The notes under the pieces were generated by a model. The model made no database searches, had not been told where the DNA came from, and saw nothing but the letters and a program-made list of their open reading frames with translations. A DNA stretch of 21,854 nt, taken from DTU089 sp964421815 (lineage in GTDB: Bacteria; Bacillota; Clostridia; Oscillospirales; Acutalibacteraceae). Shown piece after piece: positions 15,341 to 21,854 of this stretch. Numbering within the stretch: position 1 is the stretch's first letter; every line of letters starts with the position of its first letter. The translations under genes and the position numbers were made by a program. Location of the stretch: the NCBI GenBank assembly GCA_964421815.1, contig CAYQYT010000022.1, positions 1 through 21,854 of the forward strand, given 5' to 3'.

Positions 15341-15481
15341 TACCTTAATTAAAATTTAATAAATTCCATATATTCATACGTTAATTGCTCTTTTGATATA
15401 TAAAATATTAAAAAGTGCAGATTATTTATAGTTATTATGTTAATTCTCAGAACAATTATCAGAATCTTTAACTTACAGGGC

Positions 15482-16192
15482 TCACGGTAAGTTGGAAACT
15501 ACGGACTCTGCAACAGCCATATCAAAAGGTGTTGTAATCTTAATATTTCTGTCCAAACCCTCAACAAGTTTCACTCTGAATCCTCTGTCCGTGAAAATTG
15601 AAGCAACATCCGTATATTTTTCTAATTCTTCCTCGGAAAGAGAATTAACAACATTTTCGAGCTCTTTTAACCTAAAACTCTGGGGTGTTTGCACTCTGAA
15701 AATTTCTTCACGGGGTAAACGCTCGGAAAGGAAATCCCCCGTTGTACTTCTTATCAAAGAGTCGTAAACAGGCATTACGGTGTTTGCAGCCCCGAATTCC
15801 TCAACTGCTGCAATATTATCTTTAATAACACGGGAATCAATAAACGGCCTGACTGCATCATGGGTCAAAACTATGTCATTTTCAGCGATATTAAAAAACT
15901 TTGTTAAAAAACGACACCCATTTTGCACGGAAGAGTTTCTGTTTTTTCCACCCGGAACAACATAAACAGTATCGGTAGAAATACCGTATTCAAGAAGCAA
16001 GGCTTTCGTATATTCAATCCAATCAACAGGACAACAAATTACGCCGGCTCTGAATGAACCGAAATCAATAAAATTGCGAACGGTTTTAATTATTATTGGC
16101 TCATTATCTATTTTTAAATATTGCTTTGGCAATTCCGGGGACTGCATACGTGAGCCTATTCCGCCCGCAAGAATCATAAAATATAAATTCAC
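15482..16192 (-). CDS. IspD/TarI-family cytidylyltransferase, TarI-like
   Basis: A 236-residue CTP:sugar-alcohol-phosphate cytidylyltransferase. Motifs: LAGGIGSRM (8-16), LPKQYLKIDN (21-30), HDAVRPF (111-117), QTPQSF (168-173) and NIKITTPFD (216-224). The LAGGIGSRM and HDAVRPF forms are those of TarI (ribitol-5-phosphate cytidylyltransferase), and the neighbour is a polysaccharide sugar transferase, so CDP-ribitol or a related wall-polymer precursor is likelier than methylerythritol; IspD activity is not excluded. The start is probably the GTG at 16192, four bases after the sugar-transferase stop, which indicates translational coupling; an overlapping TTG at 16219 is less likely. Confidence 0.82.
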   Translation of the reverse strand: MNLYFMILAGGIGSRMQSPELPKQYLKIDNEPIIIKTVRNFIDFGSFRAGVICCPVDWIEYTKALLLEYGISTDTVYVVPGGKNRNSSVQNGCRFLTKFFNIAENDIVLTHDAVRPFIDSRVIKDNIAAVEEFGAANTVMPVYDSLIRSTTGDFLSERLPREEIFRVQTPQSFRLKELENVVNSLSEEELEKYTDVASIFTDRGFRVKLVEGLDRNIKITTPFDMAVAESVVSNLP

Positions 16193-16196
16193 CGTT

Positions 16197-17540
16197 TCAC
16201 TTCTTTCTTTTATCGTCAAAGCCTTCTGTACTTTCCTTTTTAAAAAGGATTTTTACAGTCATTAAAATTAGTTTAAGATCCATTGCGAGTGAGTAGTTTT
16301 GAATATATATCAAATCCATTTTCAGTTTATTATAAGCCGACGTGTTGTATTTTCCGTAAACCTGTGCATATCCTGTCAAGCCGCCCTTGACTTTATACCT
16401 GCAAACAAATTCAGGAATTTCTTCAGAGTATTTTTCAACATGTTCAATTCTCTCGGGACGTGGTCCAACAATGGACATATCACCTTTGAGAATGTTTATA
16501 ATCTGGGGTAATTCATCAATACGCAGGGCACGAATAATTTTTCCGACCTTTGTAATGCGGGAATCATTGTCAATGGCGGGTTGCGGCCCGTTCTTTTCTG
16601 CGTCAACAACCATACTTCTGAATTTTAAAATGTCAAAAGTTTTCAAATCCCTTGTGCATCTTTTTTGCTTATAGAATACGGGACCTCCGTCCCCTATCTT
16701 TATTGCCAAAGAAACGAAAATGAAAAGCGGTGACAAAACTATCAAAGCAAGCACAGAGCAAACAACATCCATAAGACGTTTAATAGCTCGTTGCTCAACG
16801 GTTAATCCAACCGAATTACTCTTAATTATTGGTGAATCAAAATAAGTGATGTCTTTGGCGCTTCTTATAACAATATCAGAAATTTTAGGAACTACATATA
16901 TACTTTTGTTTTGTTGATAACAATATTTCAACAAATCATTTCGCATTCTTGCAGGAACATCACAAATAATAACGCTTTCAAATCTGTCAATACGTTGAGA
17001 AAGTGCGTCAAAGCCTTCATCAACGTTAGCCGACTCGGTTATAACATAACGTTCTTCAAGCCTACTCATTTTATACACAATCTCTGTTGCCAAATGACTT
17101 CCGTATATTATCAGCAATTTTTCGGGAGGGTTAAGACGGTGAACAATATGAAATGATATATTTGTCCATAATACCAGAATCATTACTTGTGCAACCATAA
17201 GATACAGCATCGGCAATATATTGGCAATTTCCGCTACTATTAAACAGATTTGAATATATGCAATTGCATTGGCAAAAACAATTGCTATAACCTCATAAAA
17301 AAGTATTTCACTTTTTCTTAACTCATCAATTCGAGAGGCTCCTATAAGCAAACTCGTTACAAGCAATATTGCAAAATACACAAAGGCTAAAAAGAGTTTA
17401 CCTTTACCAATATACGGATGTTCAAAATCAGGGTTATAAGCTATACTCCAAACTGCGTAATACACAGCCGTGAGTAAAAACACCAAAACGGTCATCGTGC
17501 TGAATCTTACAGTTGTACGGTATTGTTCTATTTTTTTCAT
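16197..17540 (-). CDS. Undecaprenyl-phosphate sugar-phosphate transferase (WbaP/exopolysaccharide type)
   Basis: A 447-residue initiating glycosyltransferase that transfers a sugar-phosphate to undecaprenyl phosphate on the inner membrane face. It has four hydrophobic N-terminal helices (about 13-130), a CoA-binding-like middle domain (about 140-245), a re-entrant helix (about 257-282) and the C-terminal catalytic domain with GPVFYKQKR (286-294), KFRSM (306-310), RIDELPQ (340-346), DMSIVGPRPER (354-364) and KGGLTGYAQVYG (385-396). This is the complete polyprenyl glycosylphosphotransferase signature (PF02397). The ATG at 17540 follows AGAGG. Its product would start a surface polymer for which the downstream TarI-like enzyme could make a CDP-activated building block. 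Confidence 0.94.
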   Translation of the reverse strand: MKKIEQYRTTVRFSTMTVLVFLLTAVYYAVWSIAYNPDFEHPYIGKGKLFLAFVYFAILLVTSLLIGASRIDELRKSEILFYEVIAIVFANAIAYIQICLIVAEIANILPMLYLMVAQVMILVLWTNISFHIVHRLNPPEKLLIIYGSHLATEIVYKMSRLEERYVITESANVDEGFDALSQRIDRFESVIICDVPARMRNDLLKYCYQQNKSIYVVPKISDIVIRSAKDITYFDSPIIKSNSVGLTVEQRAIKRLMDVVCSVLALIVLSPLFIFVSLAIKIGDGGPVFYKQKRCTRDLKTFDILKFRSMVVDAEKNGPQPAIDNDSRITKVGKIIRALRIDELPQIINILKGDMSIVGPRPERIEHVEKYSEEIPEFVCRYKVKGGLTGYAQVYGKYNTSAYNKLKMDLIYIQNYSLAMDLKLILMTVKILFKKESTEGFDDKRKK

Positions 17541-17608
17541 AAAACCTCTTCTTTTGCAGGACTTGCAAATTACAGAAAACAGTGAATATATTTTATTGAG
17601 GTGTTATC
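17541..17608. other. Divergent intergenic region between sugar transferase and sigK
   Basis: A 68-bp gap containing a small inverted repeat, TTTGCA (17552-17557) and TGCAAA (17563-17568). I do not find a convincing sigma-A promoter for either gene; sigK genes are normally read by sporulation sigma factors whose short boxes cannot be assigned safely here. Confidence 0.4.
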
Positions 17609-18280
17609 ATGGACATATTCACAATTATCAGCAATATGCTTTGTCTTATTTTACATGTAACTGACACAGATGCTTTTCCCAAACCCCTATCCAAAAAGGA
17701 AGAGGCTCAATTATTGGAAAAATCTGCACAGGGCGACGACTACGCAAGAAAAAAACTTATCGAACATAATCTGAGGCTCGTAGCCCACATTGTTAAAAAA
17801 TATTATGCCAATTACAGTGATCAAGACGATTTAATTTCCATAGGCACAATAGGGCTGATAAAAGGTATCAACAGTTTTAAATGTGACAAGGGCACAAAGC
17901 TTGCTACATATTGTGCTCGCTGCATTGAAAATGAAATTCTGATGTACTTCAGAAACAGTAAAAAACTGTCTCAGGAAATTTCATTCAGTGAACCCATTGA
18001 TACTGACAGCGAAGGAAACCCGCTGACATTGATGGATATAATTGCCGTTGACGATACTATAATCGACGATATTGACACAAAAAACAAACTGATAAGTTTA
18101 GTTAATTTGATCAACAATATCACAAGTGAACGGGATAAAACAATAATAATAAAACGCTATGGTCTTGACGGAAACAAACCGCTGACACAAAAGGAAATAG
18201 CAAAAGAATTGAAAATATCACGTTCTTATGTATCACGAATTGAAAAAAAGATACTCGATGAGATAAAGGATTTAATCTAA
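17609..18280 (+). CDS. sigK: RNA polymerase sporulation sigma factor SigK
   Basis: A 223-residue sigma-70 family protein that directs late mother-cell gene expression in sporulation. It starts with a short hydrophobic stretch (about 3-17, TMs-like) before the FPKPLS motif (23-28), which resembles the pro-sequence of Bacillus pro-SigK. The conserved core is intact: EHNLRLVAHIVKKYY (52-66), DDLISIGTIGLIKGINSF (73-90) and the region 2.3/2.4-like KLATYCARCIENEILMYF (97-114); region 4 carries TQKEIAKELKISRSYVSRIEKK (193-214). The reading frame is unbroken, so there is no skin-type insertion. The start follows GAGGTG. Its stop overlaps the convergent signalling gene by 9 bp. Confidence 0.93.
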   Translation: MDIFTIISNMLCLILHVTDTDAFPKPLSKKEEAQLLEKSAQGDDYARKKLIEHNLRLVAHIVKKYYANYSDQDDLISIGTIGLIKGINSFKCDKGTKLATYCARCIENEILMYFRNSKKLSQEISFSEPIDTDSEGNPLTLMDIIAVDDTIIDDIDTKNKLISLVNLINNITSERDKTIIIKRYGLDGNKPLTQKEIAKELKISRSYVSRIEKKILDEIKDLI

Positions 18281-21200
18281 AAGACGATAAATAAAACATT
18301 GATATCTTACAGGTGTACCGACTTCATCAACTATACAAAGGAAATTAACATTATATCTTTTGTATGCATTGTGATCGGACAGAGTAGATATTCTCACCTC
18401 AGTATTTGTTAAAGTGAGATTGATTCGTGCATTAGTTAAGGCATTTAACAGTGCCTGTGTGTCATCAGGATGAACAAATGTGAGAACCTCAACCCGTTCC
18501 TGATTATTAAAATAACCTACAACATCAAAACCGAAAACCTCATTGGAATTTGGTGACATAAAAACCTTTTGCCTTTTTACATCATAGCTTAAAACCGCAC
18601 AAGGACTTTTCATCAAGTCGTAGTATAGCGTATCCTTATTGACAAACGATATATTCTTCGTGTTTGATGTATCAGTATTTTTAATTTTTAGTCTTCTTTC
18701 ACGATAATCTGAAGAAAGTGCATCGGTTCCAAGAAGTGCTCTCTCCGCGTAGGAAAAATCAGTGGCACCGGCATTCTTTAACAAGTCGATCTCGAATGAT
18801 TCAAGTTTTACCGGAATGGTAATATTATCAGCTCCGAGTTTCAAGTTGTTTAGTGTAAGAGCGGCATATTTTACGTTTCTATCAATTGAACCGACTGCCA
18901 ATAAACGCTCAACATATTCAGAGGTCATAACATACCGATCAAAAATACCTGCTAAATAGCAATTATTATGAATATAATGCTCTCCGATAAGGTATAAACC
19001 AAGTGAAAAGCCCATTTCATGAATAAATTCCGAGAAGGCTTTCAAACGCTTTACAGTTACACCATCTAAAAAATCCTGCGGTAAGACTATACATATATCC
19101 AAATCTTTGGGATAATTGTCACGTACAAATTCTCTCAGTTCCTGCATCAAAGACGGAATGTCATCGGGAACAAACATTGTATAAACAGAAAGAGGAGGAA
19201 CACTTGCACCCGCTTTTTGCATTGCTATTGCAGTAAAAACCAAGGATTTAATGGAAAGCATACTAAGATTTTTGCTTGTTGACGGGTTTTTACTTAGTTC
19301 ATAATGAACAGCAGAGGCAACTGAAATTGTGTTATCATACATTGTAAATGGCATGTAATCATAACATTCAAGTTCACCTGAATACGCATTAATAACGGGA
19401 GCAAATTTCGGTTCATAATCGGATTTCTTATCAAGATTATTTACGCTACCGTTTTCTACCGTATAGGACGCAAACTGCTTCATTCCGTTATTGAAGAAAG
19501 CATAGGCATCTTTTCCGTTTATCTTTGAAATTTTTGCGGCATATTCGGCGGCGATTACAAGATTTTTATAATCTAAACCGGCATCGGGATATCGAGAAAT
19601 ACCCATTGTTACCGTGAAAACACCGTTTTCAGTTGCCGTGTGATAGGGCTTACGCAACAAGTTATGCAACTTTTCAATAAACATAACCATTTCCGCGTGA
19701 CTTTGAATGTTTTTAACAAATAGCAAAAACTTATCGGAAGCCGATTTGCACACAAGTTTATCTTTGGATTTAATATTGCGTAATTTTGCTGCAAACTCTT
19801 TTATAAGCGCATTACCATAATCATAACCGAAAATATTATTACACATACTCATATCGTCAATATCAATATGTATCATAAGATTTTGTGATTTGGGATTATT
19901 TTTTATAAAAGAATCAACATCGTGCTCAAACTGTTTTGCCAATGAAAGACCTGTCAAAGCATCTGTAACACCGAAACCACGTTTAATATCTGTTAAAATC
20001 TCGTCATCATCATAGATACTGAACGCACCGTTTAAACCGATGATATTTTTATTTTCATCAACTTTAAACACTATAAAACCGACAGTTAAGTATTCAACAC
20101 CATCCTTAACGGCTCTGAATTCAATTCTTGTCTTTTTTCTACCGAGTTTTGCAAGTTCGTTAAAGGTATCAATGTTCACCTTAGAATTAAAACGTGTTGC
20201 ATCAGCAGGATGACAAATTTTATTACACTGGCTAACGAATTCTGTGAAATTTTTGGGCACATAAGGAAACAGACGCGGCCAACTTCCCCTTGTAATATTA
20301 AAGAAACCGTTTTTAACATCCGATTCAAATATTATATCGTACGACTCTAAAATATCATTTTCACAATCGTTAAACGAATTTTCTTTTTTGTCGCTTTGTT
20401 TAGTTTCTGATTGGGATTGAGTTGCAATGATTGCAATTCTCTTTTCATTTTCAGAAATCGGGAGGCTTTTAAGTTCACTTTCAATTTTTGCGAACTCACT
20501 CAAAACACTTTCAAAACACTTAAGAATCTGTGGAGAAAATGCACCGCAGCCTCCTGTTAAAATAAGATCAACCGCTTCCTCATGTGATAATGCTGTTTTG
20601 TAAGTACGATGACTTGTTAAAGCATCATAACAATCTGCAATGGAAACAATTTGAGCCGAAATTGGTATTTCATCACCCTTTAAACCGCGAGGGTAACCCT
20701 TGCCGTCCCATCGCTCATGATGACAATAGCATATTTCCTGACAGTATTTAAAATACATATTGTTATCGCTTATATCATCAAGCATTCCCAAAAGTTCGGC
20801 ACCACGTGTTGTGTGGGTTTTCATTATTTCAAACTCATCAGGAGTTAATCTGCCAGGCTTTAACATTATTGCGTCGGGAATTGCAATCTTTCCTATATCA
20901 TGGACGGAGGAAGCATAATAAATTAAATCAGCCGTTTCTCCGGTTATGTTGTATTCGGGATGATATTCCATAACAGCCTGTGTAAGAGCTTTTGTAAAAT
21001 AACGTATTCTTTTGATATGTTGCCCGGACTCAAGGTCACGGCTTTCAATTGCTGCAACCAAAACCTCAATAAGATCAAAGTTCATGGTTTGAATTTTAAT
21101 GTTTTGCTCTTTTAATTTGTTGGCTTGATTTAAAATTCTTTTTGTATGTATTTGCGTTAAGTTGGTGATCTGTATCTTCAACTCGCGTATTTTAATTATG

Positions 21201-21559
21201 TTTTCCAACCTGTGCAAAGATAACTCGTAATCAAACGGGTTCGGTAATACATCATACGCAAAAGCAGAATAACCCGATTGTTCAAAATCATACATTGCAT
21301 CAAAACATGTGAAAAGAATCGGAACGTTTAAAAACACTCCGTCTTCAGCAAGTTTTGAAATTATCCAAACAACATCTTTTCCCTCGGGAAATTCATCAAG
21401 AACAAATAAAATGTTATTGTTTGAATAGAAATCAATATCCGCCCAAGATTCCGTTGAATATGTGCAAACAGATAGGTTATGATTCATTTCAAGCAATTTA
21501 ATAAGTCTTGTGTGCTGATCTTTGTTGTCGGTGAAAAAAACTATAGAGTTGTTTTCCAA
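18272..21559 (-). CDS. Multi-domain signalling protein: REC-like, HD-GYP, PAS, degenerate GGDEF and EAL, PAS
   Basis: A roughly 1095-residue protein for cyclic-di-GMP-type signalling. Order (approximate residues): REC-like receiver (1-125) whose conserved Lys is replaced by Asn (LPNPFD); linker coiled coil (125-165); HD-GYP phosphodiesterase (165-360) with VHDIGK, KTHTTRG, HHERWDGKGYPRGL and IADCYDALTSHR all present; PAS-like (410-520); GGDEF domain whose motif reads ASDKF; EAL-like domain (715-945) with EAL replaced by DYM and the usual acidic motifs lost; C-terminal PAS-3-like domain (975-1095) with VHPDD. Only the HD-GYP appears catalytic. The GTG at 21568 lies inside the GAGGTGG ribosome site, so the TTG at 21559, five bases after it, is the likelier start. 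No membrane segment is evident. Confidence 0.93.
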   Translation of the reverse strand: MENNSIVFFTDNKDQHTRLIKLLEMNHNLSVCTYSTESWADIDFYSNNNILFVLDEFPEGKDVVWIISKLAEDGVFLNVPILFTCFDAMYDFEQSGYSAFAYDVLPNPFDYELSLHRLENIIKIRELKIQITNLTQIHTKRILNQANKLKEQNIKIQTMNFDLIEVLVAAIESRDLESGQHIKRIRYFTKALTQAVMEYHPEYNITGETADLIYYASSVHDIGKIAIPDAIMLKPGRLTPDEFEIMKTHTTRGAELLGMLDDISDNNMYFKYCQEICYCHHERWDGKGYPRGLKGDEIPISAQIVSIADCYDALTSHRTYKTALSHEEAVDLILTGGCGAFSPQILKCFESVLSEFAKIESELKSLPISENEKRIAIIATQSQSETKQSDKKENSFNDCENDILESYDIIFESDVKNGFFNITRGSWPRLFPYVPKNFTEFVSQCNKICHPADATRFNSKVNIDTFNELAKLGRKKTRIEFRAVKDGVEYLTVGFIVFKVDENKNIIGLNGAFSIYDDDEILTDIKRGFGVTDALTGLSLAKQFEHDVDSFIKNNPKSQNLMIHIDIDDMSMCNNIFGYDYGNALIKEFAAKLRNIKSKDKLVCKSASDKFLLFVKNIQSHAEMVMFIEKLHNLLRKPYHTATENGVFTVTMGISRYPDAGLDYKNLVIAAEYAAKISKINGKDAYAFFNNGMKQFASYTVENGSVNNLDKKSDYEPKFAPVINAYSGELECYDYMPFTMYDNTISVASAVHYELSKNPSTSKNLSMLSIKSLVFTAIAMQKAGASVPPLSVYTMFVPDDIPSLMQELREFVRDNYPKDLDICIVLPQDFLDGVTVKRLKAFSEFIHEMGFSLGLYLIGEHYIHNNCYLAGIFDRYVMTSEYVERLLAVGSIDRNVKYAALTLNNLKLGADNITIPVKLESFEIDLLKNAGATDFSYAERALLGTDALSSDYRERRLKIKNTDTSNTKNISFVNKDTLYYDLMKSPCAVLSYDVKRQKVFMSPNSNEVFGFDVVGYFNNQERVEVLTFVHPDDTQALLNALTNARINLTLTNTEVRISTLSDHNAYKRYNVNFLCIVDEVGTPVRYQCFIYRLLD

Positions 21560-21595
21560 AAAAACCACCTCAAATACGCATAATCAAACACAGTA

Positions 21596-21624
21596 ATAAT
21601 ATCATTTTACACAATAAAAGTCAA
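21596..21624 (-). promoter_or_regulatory. Promoter for the signalling-protein gene
   Basis: Minus-strand -35 TTGACT (21624-21619) and -10 TATTAT (21601-21596), with 17-bp spacing, placing the start about 35 nt upstream of the gene. This is a good sigma-A match, so the gene is probably made in vegetative cells rather than under sporulation sigma factors. Confidence 0.7.
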
Positions 21625-21704
21625 TAAAAGCGATAGTCTGTAATTATATTGTAATCAATTTAGCATATTTAATAACTGAATATTTTGTGAAAAAGCAACA
21701 ATAA

Positions 21705-21854
21705 TCATATAATTCCATTGAAAATGCGCCCGTCATACACAAGGCTTATATCATCCGTAATTACATAAAAAAACACATTTGTCCTTGGGACAAATGTGTT
21801 TTTTGTCCTCGGCACATGAAAAAGATATTTTTGCGGTTTCTTTGGTGGGATCTG
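21705..21854 (-). other. Right-edge open frame with stop at 21705, coding status uncertain
   Basis: From the right edge a minus-strand frame stays open for 49 codons and stops at TGA (21707-21705). No start is inside the window and the frame runs through the terminator hairpin, so it may be non-coding or the tail of a gene beyond the edge. The hypothetical product ends in TDDISLVYDGRIFNGII, which I do not recognise. The stretch 21625-21704 between this and the promoter has no other visible feature. Confidence 0.2.
21768..21804. terminator. Perfect 17-bp hairpin terminator, bidirectional
   Basis: A perfect 17-bp stem (21768-21784 with 21788-21804) around a TTG loop, with an A run at its left and a T run at its right, so it can act in both directions. 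It most likely ends a leftward gene beyond the right edge of the window, although rightward use is possible. A shorter related sequence, GTCCTCGGCACA, follows at 21805-21816. Confidence 0.8.

Noticed and set aside
15276..15481. Small gene or RNA in the AT-rich gap before the PBP gene
   Set aside because: Only the promoter candidate could be supported; the TCAGAA repeats near 15447-15467 form no stable hairpin with a T run.
17609..18280. Skin-element type interruption of sigK
   Set aside because: The reading frame is continuous from the pro-sequence-like start to region 4.

Overview
The window is a stretch of AT-rich chromosome that looks like an anaerobic, spore-forming Clostridia member (Firmicutes). 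The basis is a full-length sporulation sigma factor of the SigK type, an FMN riboswitch in front of an ECF-type riboflavin transporter, the short archaeal-like prolyl-tRNA synthetase common in Clostridia, a split ThrE exporter pair, and a class A penicillin-binding protein with a Thr/Lys-rich tail. I cannot name a genus; a gut-type Oscillospirales/Ruminococcaceae relative is only a guess. No phage, transposon, CRISPR array, rRNA or tRNA was seen. This is mostly housekeeping chromosome with a few accessory genes.

Layout. 1-2.5 kb (minus strand): riboswitch-ribU, then an acyl-carrier-protein-like gene with its own promoter followed by proS. 2.7-6.65 kb (plus strand): tyrS, an HD-domain hydrolase, a CmpB-family membrane protein and an iron-type alcohol dehydrogenase, closely packed and ended by a strong bidirectional terminator. 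6.7-9.6 kb (minus): a four-helix DUF2383-like protein, a large putative glycoside hydrolase, and a tandem ACT-domain protein. 9.6-15.3 kb (minus): phenylacetate-CoA ligase-like paaK (co-transcribed with the ACT gene), the two-part thrE exporter, ruvX and a PBP1A-type cell-wall synthase. 15.5-17.5 kb (minus): a sugar-phosphate transferase coupled to an IspD/TarI cytidylyltransferase, probably for a cell-surface polymer. 17.6-18.3 kb (plus): sigK. 18.3-21.6 kb (minus): a six-domain cyclic-di-GMP-type signalling protein. The right edge holds a perfect terminator hairpin.

How the parts work together: translation (proS, tyrS), cell-envelope building (PBP, sugar transferase, TarI-like protein), cofactor and amino-acid transport (RibU, ThrE) and aromatic-acid activation (PaaK plus ACT) are each in short transcription units with recognisable sigma-A-type promoters.

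The points I find most worth a second look are: an ACP paralogue whose phosphopantetheine serine is replaced by glutamate, sitting in front of proS; a perfect 10-bp hairpin that buries the start codon of the DUF2383-like gene with its ribosome site in the loop; a 9-nt complementarity between the FMN aptamer and the terminator that suggests the switching mechanism; a 20-bp palindrome over the start of the glycoside-hydrolase transcript; and a signalling protein with an intact HD-GYP domain but degenerate REC, GGDEF and EAL domains, whose gene overlaps sigK tail to tail.
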